This document shows positions 26,880 through 36,912 of a DNA stretch of 39,657 bases, piece after piece (the stretch's first letter is position 1; every line of letters begins with the position of its first letter). Source of the DNA: Burkholderiales bacterium (GTDB lineage Bacteria; Pseudomonadota; Gammaproteobacteria; Burkholderiales; Burkholderiaceae_C); contig CANNRR010000016.1 in the NCBI GenBank assembly GCA_947508055.1, positions 1-39,657 of the forward strand, read 5' to 3'. The notes under the pieces are model-generated. The model was not told where the DNA came from, made no database searches, and saw only the letters and a list, made by a program, of their open reading frames with translations. A program made the translations under genes and the position numbers.

Positions 26880-27431
26880 CACTCGTCCTGGCGCCTCAAG
26901 ATCGTCGACCAGATGCCCCAAAAGTCGGAATATGGCTATTACTGTGTGAGCATAGACTGCGCAACTTCGATGTCGGAATGTGCAGACTTTACGGCGATCA
27001 CGGTCGCGTATATTTCCGAAGGGATTTGTACCGTATTACTCGTGGATCGTGGACGCTGGCACTACGAAGTCATCCGAGACAAAGCAGCTAGTCTTATCCA
27101 ACAGTTTGGCTCAAATGTCCAATTCATTGTCGAACTCGCGAATGTCGGTGAATCTTTGTGTGCGTACCTCAAGGAGCGGGCAATTCGAGTGCATCCGTAT
27201 CGCCCAATGGATTCCAAGCTCGGGCGCGCAGCCAGGATGCTTCCTGAATTTGAGTGCGGTCGGGTGCATCTGCTCCGACGCGACGGGAAAGATAGCTGGA
27301 TCACACCACTGATCAATGAGTTTGTGTCGTTCCCAGGTTGCCGCTACGACGACCAGGTTGATAGCTTGATTCAGATGGTGTACTTCGCAAAAAGCCGTCC
27401 GTATCCCAGCGGTCGAGTGTTCTTCTGTTAG
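26880..27431 (+). pseudogene. Phage terminase large subunit, C-terminal nuclease domain only
   Basis: Open upstream frame SSWRLKIVDQMP; VSIDCATSMSECADFTAITVAYI..RGRWHYEVIRDKA; FIVELANVGESL; YDDQVDSLIQ. ATPase domain absent. Confidence 0.7.
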
Positions 27432-27550
27432 GCAACTCGTCATTCGCACAAATGCGACTATCTGTGTCGATTTGACTTGATACCGTGGCGCACAAGAGCG
27501 TTACTGGTGAACCGCCGCGGTTGTCGCGGTGGATTTATCAGGAGATACGC

Positions 27551-27991
27551 ATGAGCGCCAAAACCAAGACCCCGATCAAAGTCAATCCAAAAGCAGTTGC
27601 AGCTACCCCAGCAAAGGTCGCCGCCAAGCCCATCAAATCAACAACCGTAAAATTGCGAATCGATGCGGCTACTAAGTGCAATCCAGTACGACCCGTCGCC
27701 AAGGCAACAAAGCCCGGTTTACGAATTGCAGCAGCGCCAATTCCTGCTCCAGCGTCTCAAACCGTAGTGAATAGCAGCAAACAATCCCAACTCATCGCCA
27801 GTCTGCGATCGACCACCGGCGTGACGATTGAAGAGATGATGATTCTTACCGGATGGCAAGCGCATTCGCTGCGCGGCGTCATCAGTGGAGTCATGCGCAA
27901 GCGACTGGGATTGAACGTGGTGGCATCTCCCTCGGTCAACGGCCATTCACGCGCCTACCGGATAGTTGATCAGGTCTCACCATCCAACTGA
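27551..27991 (+). CDS. DUF3489 domain-containing protein
   Basis: Basic Ala/Lys/Pro-rich N-terminus; SKQSQLIASLRSTTGVTIEEMMILTGWQAHSLRGVISGVMRKRLGLNV. Confidence 0.75.
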   Translation: MSAKTKTPIKVNPKAVAATPAKVAAKPIKSTTVKLRIDAATKCNPVRPVAKATKPGLRIAAAPIPAPASQTVVNSSKQSQLIASLRSTTGVTIEEMMILTGWQAHSLRGVISGVMRKRLGLNVVASPSVNGHSRAYRIVDQVSPSN

Positions 27992-28392
27992 CCTGCATCG
28001 GATTGGACCCAACGCCAGGACCTGTGATCGAGGTTGCTGCCAAACTCAAGCGCTGCGGGATGGCCGTACGCCTGATTGTGAACGCACCGGGAATGCCCAT
28101 GCGCAGGTCGCCGGATGCCAAGCTGGTTGCCATGCTGAAAAAGTCACAGGATTGGCTGGGTCGATTAACTTCGGGGAGTAGCGCGGGGGTGGCTGAGATT
28201 GCCGCAACCGAATCGGTAACGGCTTCGTATGTGACCCGTACGATCTACCTGTCGTTCCTGGCGCCGGATATTGTGGATTTGATCGTCAGGGGGGAACAAC
28301 CGACTGAAATCACTCTGGAGCGATTGATGCGTTCGGTGCCATTGCCGGCGTGCTGGCAAGAGCAGCGCAAGTTGCTGGGGGTGGCAATTTAG
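27970..28392 (+). pseudogene. C-terminal fragment of a large serine recombinase-family protein (resolvase domain absent)
   Basis: LKRCGMAVRLIV..LTSGSSAGVAEIAATESVTASYVTRTIYLSFLAPDIVDLIVRGEQPTEITLERLMRSVPLPACWQEQRKLLG. Confidence 0.6.
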
Positions 28393-28413
28393 CCCAACTT
28401 ACGGGCAGCGATC

Positions 28414-28436
28414 GAAGGGCGCCACGGGCGCCCTTC
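28414..28436. terminator. Hairpin GAAGGGCGCC-ACG-GGCGCCCTTC after the recombinase fragment
   Basis: Perfect 10-bp stem followed by TCTC. Confidence 0.55.
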
Positions 28437-28608
28437 TCTCATCCAGTCGCAGATCACCGGGGATTGCATTGACCCTGACGGTACCGACGGAATTGGCATT
28501 TGAGAAAACTGGGGAATTCCGAGGAAAGATGCTCGGAAACAGTGGGGATAAAGCGAACAGAGAATGCCATCACCGGGCTGTGGCCCGCACGGTGCGGGCC
28601 TTTCCAGT

Positions 28609-28636
28609 AAAAAGGGCCTCTGCACCGCAGAGACCC
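28609..28636 (-). terminator. Rho-independent terminator of tRNA-Ser
   Basis: Reverse strand GGGTCTCTGC-GGT-GCAGAGGCCC-TTTTT. Confidence 0.75.
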
Positions 28637-28644
28637 TGACTACC

Positions 28645-28732
28645 TGGAGGAAGCGGTGGGATTCGAACCCACGGTACCTTTCGGTACGCCTGATTTCGAA
28701 TCAGGTACATTCGGCCACTCTGCCACGCTTCC
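28645..28732 (-). tRNA. tRNA-Ser (anticodon CGA), CCA encoded
   Basis: GGAAGCGTGGCAGAGTGGCCGAATGTACCTGATTCGAAATCAGGCGTACCGAAAGGTACCGTGGGTTCGAATCCCACCGCTTCCTCCA; anticodon loop TTCGAAA; long variable arm. Confidence 0.95.
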
Positions 28733-28769
28733 TAAATAGTTGCTTCAATCCGGCGAAGAGCAAATTCTA

Positions 28770-30145
<1,376 letters not shown>

Positions 30146-30158
30146 ACAAAGTCTCAGT

Positions 30159-30216
30159 ATGAAATAGGGCTCAAGCCCTCTATTTTATTGCGTGAACAGC
30201 TATGCTTTTAATAGCT
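30159..30216 (-). repeat. Interspersed intergenic repeat, copy 2
   Basis: Revcomp GCTATTAAAAGCATAGCTGTTCACGCAATAAAATAGAGGGCTTGAGCCCTATTTCA shares its segment order with 21613-21676. Confidence 0.5.
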
Positions 30217-30229
30217 AAATGGGATCGGT

Positions 30230-31252
30230 TCAGGCGTCCAGCTTCAAGCCCTTGGGCAGCGGAAACTTGATTGTTTCTTCGATACCGTCCATCTTGCGCA
30301 CGGACACTGCACCCATCGCGCGGATGCGGTCAATCACCTGTTGCACCAGGATCTCGGGGGCGGAGGCACCCGCCGTCAGCCCCACTTGACTCTTGCCTTC
30401 AAACCACGCAGTTTGCAGCTCGGCGGCGTTGTCCACCATGTAGCTTTCGACGCCAAGCTTGCGCGCCAGTTCGGCCAAGCGGTTACTGTTGGAACTGGTC
30501 GGGCTGCCCACCACGATCATGATGTCGACTTGCGGCGACATGATCTTGACGGCGTCCTGGCGGTTTTGTGTGGCGTAGCAAATGTCTTGCTGCTTGGGCG
30601 ACTGCACGGAGGGGAACCGCGCGACGACCGCAGCAGATATGTCGGCCGCATCGTCCACACTCAGCGTGGTCTGCGTCACCAACGCCAGTTTCACAGTCTG
30701 GCGGGGCGCAATGCGCGCCACGTCGGCCACGTCTTCCACCAGGTGGATGCTGCCATCATCGAGTTGGCCCATGGTGCCTTCGACCTCGGGGTGCCCCTTG
30801 TGGCCAATCATGATGAACTCATAGCCCTCTTTGTGCAGTTTGGCCACTTCGACGTGCACCTTGCTGACCAACGGGCAGGTAGCGTCAAAAATCTGGAAAC
30901 CCCGCACCTGGGCTTCCACCTGGATGGCGCGGCTCACGCCATGAGCAGAAAAAACCAGCGTAGCCCCCGCCGGTACATCGTCAAGCGCTTCTATAAAGAT
31001 AGCGCCCTTGGCCTTGAGGTCGTTCACCACATAGGTGTTGTGCACGATCTCGTGGCGCACATAGATGGGCCGACCAAACTTTTGCAGGGCCCGCTCCACG
31101 ATCTCGATGGCACGGTCCACCCCTGCACAAAACCCGCGTGGTTCCGCTAAAAGAATTACTGCAGGTTGCGCCGACAGGCCGCCCGGAGAAGCAACGGCCC
31201 CCTCGGGGGGCAGCGCAGTACGCGCAGCGACGAGCGTGGGGGTCTTGTTCAT
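30230..31252 (-). CDS. ispH: 4-hydroxy-3-methylbut-2-enyl diphosphate reductase
   Basis: [55 protein letters not shown]. Confidence 0.97.
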   Translation of the reverse strand: MNKTPTLVAARTALPPEGAVASPGGLSAQPAVILLAEPRGFCAGVDRAIEIVERALQKFGRPIYVRHEIVHNTYVVNDLKAKGAIFIEALDDVPAGATLVFSAHGVSRAIQVEAQVRGFQIFDATCPLVSKVHVEVAKLHKEGYEFIMIGHKGHPEVEGTMGQLDDGSIHLVEDVADVARIAPRQTVKLALVTQTTLSVDDAADISAAVVARFPSVQSPKQQDICYATQNRQDAVKIMSPQVDIMIVVGSPTSSNSNRLAELARKLGVESYMVDNAAELQTAWFEGKSQVGLTAGASAPEILVQQVIDRIRAMGAVSVRKMDGIEETIKFPLPKGLKLDA

Positions 31253-31704
31253 AGGATGCCAATCACTTGAACTTCAAACGTTACCGGCTGGCCGGCCAGC
31301 GGGTGATTGAAGTCGAACTGCACGCCCTTGCCCTCAGCCACTTGCAGCACCACGCCGGCAAACTGGCCCTTGTCATCTGGTGTCGGGAACTGCACCACAT
31401 CGCCAACGCTGTATTGTTCGTTGGGGTCGCCCATTTGTGTTAGCACCTTGCCTGATAGCCACTGCTGCATGGCCGGGTTGCGTTCGCCAAACGCGGCACC
31501 GGCGGGCAGCGCAAAAGTGCGGTGAGCGCCCTCTTCCATGCCAATCAGGCAGGCCTCCACGGCGGGTGACAGTTCGCCCGTACCCAAGGTCAGAGTGGCG
31601 GGCTTGCTATCAAAGGTGTTGATCACATCCCCCTGCGGTCCGCTCAGGCGGTAATGCAGGGTAAGAAAGGATCCTAGCTGTACGCAGGTCGTCGGTGCGG
31701 TCAT
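31249..31704 (-). CDS. fkpB: FKBP-type peptidyl-prolyl isomerase (SlpA/FkpB-like)
   Basis: [66 protein letters not shown]. Confidence 0.9.
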   Translation of the reverse strand: MTAPTTCVQLGSFLTLHYRLSGPQGDVINTFDSKPATLTLGTGELSPAVEACLIGMEEGAHRTFALPAGAAFGERNPAMQQWLSGKVLTQMGDPNEQYSVGDVVQFPTPDDKGQFAGVVLQVAEGKGVQFDFNHPLAGQPVTFEVQVIGIL

Positions 31705-31764
31705 AGAAGTCTCAATAAGTGCTGCCGGAGCGGCGGAGCGTGGGGGCAACCAATAATCTGGCCT

Positions 31765-32343
31765 CTATTGTAGATTTTTGAGCTTTAGTCGCGCCGACGC
31801 CCACCCGATGCCCGCACCCAGCACATGCGCCTGCCATGCCACGTGCACCCCAGCCGGAAGCCCCGACATGCCGGAGGCAAAACCGGCTGCATCCAACACA
31901 GCCTTGATGGCCACCATGAGGCCGAGCATCACGAGTATGGCGCGTAGCCCGGACCTACGGCTCCAGAAGGCTGCTCCGGCAACAAAGGCCAGCATCATGA
32001 CGACGCCCGAGGCACCCCGGTAGTAAGCCAGTTCTGGCGCCACCAGCAACAAACCGATGGATAGGGCCGGCATCCCAAAGATAAGGACCTTGGCTATGAA
32101 CCGTAGGCCGAACTCCTTTTCCGCAACTGCTCCAGCCAGAAGCAGTGTGCTGACGTCCAAAAATAATTGTTGAAACGAGAAGTGAACCCAATGGCCGGTC
32201 CAGAGGCGCCAGACTTCACCCGCAAGAATCGCCTGCCGGTCAAACGCAAGATGGTCGACCCGGGGCAGCGTGGAGAATGCCAGGCAAACCAGGGCAAACG
32301 CAGTTGCAGCATAGGAAATTCTAAACGGTGCGACGTTTGGCAT
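31765..32343 (-). CDS. rrtA: Rhombosortase (rhomboid-family intramembrane protease)
   Basis: ILAGEVWRLWTGHWVHFSFQQLFLDV; YYRGASGVVMML (GxSG-like); HVAWQAHVLGAGIGW. Confidence 0.85.
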   Translation of the reverse strand: MPNVAPFRISYAATAFALVCLAFSTLPRVDHLAFDRQAILAGEVWRLWTGHWVHFSFQQLFLDVSTLLLAGAVAEKEFGLRFIAKVLIFGMPALSIGLLLVAPELAYYRGASGVVMMLAFVAGAAFWSRRSGLRAILVMLGLMVAIKAVLDAAGFASGMSGLPAGVHVAWQAHVLGAGIGWASARLKLKNLQ

Positions 32344-33151
32344 AGCCCATTGCCACCAGCACACCCACGATTGCCAGCATGAGCCAATCGATGCTTCCAC
32401 CGCCGCTGTAACCTGGCTTGTTTTCCACCTTGAAGGCCACATCCGTCTTGATGCGTTCCTTGAAGCTGTCGAGTTCGGTTTGCAGCTTGGGAACCAGATC
32501 GTCCACAGCCTTGTTGTAACCCTCAGCCCGCGCGGCACGAGCCCGTTCGCTGAATCCGGCCATGCTGGCGCTACCCTTGATCTGGCTGGTGCCGGGCGCC
32601 CTGAACAGCAATTTGTTCGTACGCACATCAAACACGGAGGCATCCACCAGGGTCTGGATGTCGTATTGGTCGCCGTGGATGATGTAGGCACCCACAATCG
32701 TCCAGTACAGCACCGAGAGAACATTGGTATCGTTGAACTGGACCTGGTCGTACGACAGCAGAGCAACCACTTCCACATTGAACATGCGGGCGACTTGCTC
32801 CAGATTGGTGAAGCCCCCTTTGGGTTGCAAGTAGGACGTAGGAATGACTTCAATGTTGCCAATGAATTCGTGCTTGGAGAATGAAGCCCTCACACGCTCC
32901 AGCAGTTTGATTTTCTCGGTCTCGGGCAGCGCTGAAACAGGACCACTACCAGGAACAAATGCAACACCCACCCGCACGGGTGGGCGCAGGTAGGTCACGC
33001 CAGCCTTCATCGCCGGTGGCTCCTTGGCATTGGGGTACAGATAGTCCACCACGCTGCCGACCTGCTTGACACCATTGCCGTGCGTCCAGGAGGCGCAACC
33101 GGCCAGCGTAAGCAGTACAACAAGCATGACCAAAGTGAGAGTGTTTTTCAT
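32321..33151 (-). CDS. Rhombotarget lipoprotein with GlyGly-CTERM tail
   Basis: Lipobox LTLAGC; C-terminus [29 protein letters not shown]; overlaps rrtA start. Confidence 0.85.
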   Translation of the reverse strand: MKNTLTLVMLVVLLTLAGCASWTHGNGVKQVGSVVDYLYPNAKEPPAMKAGVTYLRPPVRVGVAFVPGSGPVSALPETEKIKLLERVRASFSKHEFIGNIEVIPTSYLQPKGGFTNLEQVARMFNVEVVALLSYDQVQFNDTNVLSVLYWTIVGAYIIHGDQYDIQTLVDASVFDVRTNKLLFRAPGTSQIKGSASMAGFSERARAARAEGYNKAVDDLVPKLQTELDSFKERIKTDVAFKVENKPGYSGGGSIDWLMLAIVGVLVAMGYAKRRTV

Positions 33152-33217
33152 AGTGGCAACCATATTCGCACAGAACGCAACCGTCTAAACTTCCACCGTA
33201 CAAAAATATGCCATCCC

Positions 33218-33928
33218 ATGCCCCTCAAAGACCTCCCCCCCGATGCCCGCCCGCGTGAAAAGCTGCTGGCGCGCGGCGCTGGCGCCCTGAGCGATGTCGA
33301 ACTGCTGGCGCTGCTGCTGCGCACCGGCATCAAGGGCAAGGGCGTACTGCAAATGGCAGACGAATTGTTGCACATCAAAAACAATAGCAACTCACGCAGC
33401 ATTGACGAGGGCTTCGACGGTATTTCTGGTTTACTGCACGCCACGGCAGACGATTTAAGGCGGGTCAAGGGGCTGGGACCCGCCAAACGCGCCGAGCTGA
33501 TTGCCGTGCTGGAGCTGGCCCGCCGCGCCATGGCACAGCAGCTCAAAGAGCGCACCGTGTTTGCGAATCCCGACACCATCAAGCACTACCTGAAGCTGCA
33601 CTTGGCCGCCAAAAGCCATGAAGTGTTTGCCGTGCTTTTTTTGGACGTGCAGAACCGGCTTCTGGCGATGGAAGAATTGTTTCGGGGAACTTTGACCCAA
33701 ACTTCGGTCTATCCGCGTGAGGTTGCCAAGCGTGCGCTGCACTACGGGGCCAGCGCCGTCGTACTGGCACACAACCACCCTAGCGGGACGGTGCAGCCTT
33801 CGCGAGCCGACGAGGCGCTGACGCAAACCCTGAAAGCGGCATTGGCTCTGCTGGACGTGCGAGTGCTGGACCATATCATCGTCGGCCCCGGGCAGGCCCT
33901 ATCCATGGCCGAAAAAGGGCTACTGTGA
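33218..33928 (+). CDS. radC: RadC/JAB-domain DNA repair protein
   Basis: [56 protein letters not shown]. Confidence 0.95.
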   Translation: MPLKDLPPDARPREKLLARGAGALSDVELLALLLRTGIKGKGVLQMADELLHIKNNSNSRSIDEGFDGISGLLHATADDLRRVKGLGPAKRAELIAVLELARRAMAQQLKERTVFANPDTIKHYLKLHLAAKSHEVFAVLFLDVQNRLLAMEELFRGTLTQTSVYPREVAKRALHYGASAVVLAHNHPSGTVQPSRADEALTQTLKAALALLDVRVLDHIIVGPGQALSMAEKGLL

Positions 33929-34656
33929 CTGCGCAATCCCCTAAAGCGGCGCCACTTAAATTCAAGCCGCTCAAGGTCAGCGCACTGTCCGAACTCAAAC
34001 AGGTGAAGAAAGAGATTGTTGTGCAAGCCGAGCTGGCGGCCAAGGCAGCGGCACAGCAGGCCCTGGAAGCCAAGCGCGTGCGCGAGCACCGCAGTCTTTT
34101 TCAGGCAGCGGTCGGCACAGTCAAACGCCTGCCCGAACACCGCACGGCCAGTCTCAAGCCTGCAGCGCCGCAGCCAGTACCCATGCAACACCTGCTGGAT
34201 GAAGCTGCTGCGCTACTGGAGTCCATCAGCGACGTAGTCGACGTCACCACCCTGCTCGACACCGATGAACGGTTGAGCTTTCGTCGCCCCGGGGTAGGCC
34301 CGGACGTGGCGCAGAAACTGCGCCAGGGCAAATGGTCCATCCAGCGCCAGATCGACCTGCACGGCCTGCGCAGCGACGACGCTCGCGAAGCGCTGGCCTC
34401 CTTCATCCGCGAGTCGCACAAGCAGGGCATACGCTGCGTGCGCGTGGTTACTGGCAAAGGTCTGGGCTCACCTGGCAAGACACCCGTGCTCAAAGACAAG
34501 GTACACCGCTGGCTGGTGCAGCGCTCTGAAGTGGTGGCCTTTGTGCAAGCCCCACCGGCCCAAGGCGGCGCCGGTGCGCTGGTAGTGCTGCTGCAGCCCT
34601 TGCGAGGCCACACCGTCACCCGTTTAGACCCAGTTCGGCCAGCTCATCTGAAGTAA
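33925..34656 (+). CDS. Smr/MutS2-domain endonuclease-like protein
   Basis: [60 protein letters not shown] overlap with radC stop. Confidence 0.9.
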   Translation: MTAQSPKAAPLKFKPLKVSALSELKQVKKEIVVQAELAAKAAAQQALEAKRVREHRSLFQAAVGTVKRLPEHRTASLKPAAPQPVPMQHLLDEAAALLESISDVVDVTTLLDTDERLSFRRPGVGPDVAQKLRQGKWSIQRQIDLHGLRSDDAREALASFIRESHKQGIRCVRVVTGKGLGSPGKTPVLKDKVHRWLVQRSEVVAFVQAPPAQGGAGALVVLLQPLRGHTVTRLDPVRPAHLK

Positions 34657-34981
34657 ACACCCGTGACCGGGTGTGGAACGCCTTGCCTTCCGGCCCTTCC
34701 AGCGAAAACGTCCCGCCGTGCCCTTCGATCACGTCGATGATCAGTTGCGTGTGCTTCCAGGTTTCGTACTGGCCTTTGCCGATGTAAAACGGGCAGCCGC
34801 CGATTTCACCTAAATACACATCGCCTGCCCCCATGGTGATCTCACCTGGCAAAAAGCAGTTCGCAGCGCTGTTGTCGCAACATCCCCCTGACTGGTGAAA
34901 CATCAGATCGGGTCCATGCTTGGCCTTGAGAGACGCCACCAACTCCAGTGCTGCTGGCGTGGCAATCACTTTTTCAACCAT
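34616..34981 (-). CDS. DUF779 domain-containing protein
   Basis: KHGPDLMFHQSGGCCDNSAANCFLPGEITMGAGDVYLGEIGGCPFYIGKGQYETWKHTQLIIDVIEG; next to aldehyde dehydrogenase. Confidence 0.9.
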   Translation of the reverse strand: MVEKVIATPAALELVASLKAKHGPDLMFHQSGGCCDNSAANCFLPGEITMGAGDVYLGEIGGCPFYIGKGQYETWKHTQLIIDVIEGHGGTFSLEGPEGKAFHTRSRVFTSDELAELGLNG

Positions 34982-34999
34982 GTCTGTCTCCAAGTAAGA

Positions 35000-35021
35000 A
35001 AGGGGCAGTCGCCCGCCCCTT
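35000..35021 (-). terminator. Intercistronic hairpin AAGGGGC...GCCCCTT between aldehyde dehydrogenase and DUF779
   Basis: 7-bp GC-rich stem, 8-nt loop; weak T-tract, could be attenuator/processing hairpin. Confidence 0.4.
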
Positions 35022-35049
35022 CCGCTTCACCCTGCGATGCGATTTAGTT

Positions 35050-36570
35050 TCAGAAGAAACCGAGCTTGCTTTCGCTATAGCTTACCAACAGGTTCTTGGT
35101 TTGTTGGTAGTGGTCCAGCATGACCTTGTGGGTCTCGCGGCCAATGCCGGATTCCTTGTATCCACCAAACGCCGCGTGTGCGGGATAAGCGTGGTAGCAG
35201 TTGGTCCACACACGGCCGGCCTTGATAGCGCGGCCCATGCGGTAGGCCACATTGCCATTGCGGCTCCAGACACCGGCACCCAGTCCATACAGCGTGTCAT
35301 TGGCAATCGCCAGTGCTTCGGCTTCGTCCTTGAAGGTGGTCACGGCCAGCACCGGTCCAAAAATTTCTTCCTGGAAAATGCGCATCTTGTTGTGGCCCTT
35401 GAACAGCGTGGGCTGCACATAGTAGCCACCTTCCAAATCGCCACCCAGGTGTGCCTGGCTGCCGCCGGACAGCAATTCTGCGCCCTCCTGCTTACCCAGG
35501 TCGAGGTACGACAGGATCTTGGTCAGCTGCTCTTTGGAAGCCTGAGCGCCCATCATGCTGTCGGTATCCAGCGGGTTAATGTGCTTGATAGCGGCCACGC
35601 GCTTCAGGACACGCTCCATGAACTTGTCATAAATGGATTCCTGAATCAGTGCACGTGATGGACAGGTGCAGACCTCGCCCTGGTTGAAGGCAAACAGCAC
35701 CAGACCTTCAATGGCCTTGTCCAGGAATCCGTCATCCTTGTCCATGATGTCGGCAAAAAAGATGTTGGGCGACTTGCCGCCGAGTTCCAGCGTGGCAGGA
35801 ATCAGGTTGTTGGCGGCAGCTTGTGCAATCACGCGGCCAGTGCTGGTGGAGCCGGTGAAGGCGATTTTGGCGATGCGCTTGCTAGTGGCCAAGGGCAGAC
35901 CGGCTTCGCGGCCATAGCCGTTCACGATATTGAGTACGCCTGCGGGCAGGATGTCGGCAATCAGCTCGGCCAAAATCAGAATACTAATGGGTGTAGATTC
36001 AGCGGGCTTCAACACCACGCAGTTACCCGCGCCAATGGCGGGGGCCAATTTCCAGGCTGCCATCAGGATCGGAAAGTTCCAGGGAATGATCTGACCGACC
36101 ACCCCCAAAGGCTCTTGAATGTGGTAGGCCACGGTGTTTTCGTCAATGTTGCTCAAAGCACCCTCTTGCGCACGCACGCAACCCGCAAAGTAGCGGAAGT
36201 GGTCCACGGTCAATGGAATGTCAGCGTTCAGCGTTTCCCGAATGGCCTTGCCGTTGTCAACGCTCTCTGCATAAGCCAGCAGTTCCAGATTGGCTTCAAG
36301 GCGGTCTGCAATTTTCAACAGCATGTTGGCGCGGGTAGCGGCATCGGTCTTGCCCCACGCGTCGGATGCTGCGTGGGCTGCATCCAGCGCCAGTTCGACG
36401 TCTTCAGCGGTTGAGCGGGCGGCCTGGGTATAAACCTTGCCACTGATGGGGGTGATGACGTCAAAATACTGGCCCTTGACCGGGGCAACCCATTTGCCAC
36501 CAATGAAGTTGTTGTACTGGGGCTTGTAGGCAATCTTGGCACCGGCGGCGCCGGGGGCTGCATAAATCAT
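35050..36570 (-). CDS. Aldehyde dehydrogenase (AcoD/ExaC-like)
   Basis: [71 protein letters not shown]; ends KLGFF. Confidence 0.95.
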   Translation of the reverse strand: MIYAAPGAAGAKIAYKPQYNNFIGGKWVAPVKGQYFDVITPISGKVYTQAARSTAEDVELALDAAHAASDAWGKTDAATRANMLLKIADRLEANLELLAYAESVDNGKAIRETLNADIPLTVDHFRYFAGCVRAQEGALSNIDENTVAYHIQEPLGVVGQIIPWNFPILMAAWKLAPAIGAGNCVVLKPAESTPISILILAELIADILPAGVLNIVNGYGREAGLPLATSKRIAKIAFTGSTSTGRVIAQAAANNLIPATLELGGKSPNIFFADIMDKDDGFLDKAIEGLVLFAFNQGEVCTCPSRALIQESIYDKFMERVLKRVAAIKHINPLDTDSMMGAQASKEQLTKILSYLDLGKQEGAELLSGGSQAHLGGDLEGGYYVQPTLFKGHNKMRIFQEEIFGPVLAVTTFKDEAEALAIANDTLYGLGAGVWSRNGNVAYRMGRAIKAGRVWTNCYHAYPAHAAFGGYKESGIGRETHKVMLDHYQQTKNLLVSYSESKLGFF

Positions 36571-36648
36571 GTCGTGTCTCCTGCTGGTTGAATTGGAATG
36601 TCGATCCCACAGGTCCTCAGGACGTTGCGGTTTCGCGTGGCACTGTTC

Positions 36649-36663
36649 GCACGGGTTGTGCCA
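36649..36663 (-). promoter_or_regulatory. Candidate sigma-54 promoter of aldehyde dehydrogenase
   Basis: Reverse strand TGGCACAACCCGTGC: GG-N10-GC spacing, close to TGGCACG-N4-TTGC. Confidence 0.7.
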
Positions 36664-36738
36664 AGGAGTTACTTGACCCAAAAATGAGAATAATCCGGGC
36701 CAACCAGCGCTTGCGCTGGCCTGCTGCACCCATCGGAA

Positions 36739-36786
36739 TGTGCCGGATGCGCCGCCACGCGGCACACTCTGTGCCAAAACGGCACA
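36739..36786. promoter_or_regulatory. Candidate enhancer: TGTGCC/GGCACA half-site array
   Basis: TGTGCC 36739, GGCACA 36761, TGTGCC 36770, GGCACA 36781; the last two form TGTGCC-AAAAC-GGCACA. Confidence 0.6.
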
Positions 36787-36912
36787 CAACAAGGGACAAT
36801 TCGGCTGAAACGGTTGCGCACACTGGCGCACAATTCAATCAGTGCCGCTATCGCCGCAGCCGCACAGCAGAGATGGCACACCCGTCCCGCTACCCAACAG
36901 GAGACAACGGCC

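Noticed and set aside
34000-34656. radC-Smr coupling as novel system
   Set aside because: GTGA overlap is real, but both are common housekeeping-type genes; ordinary operon arrangement.
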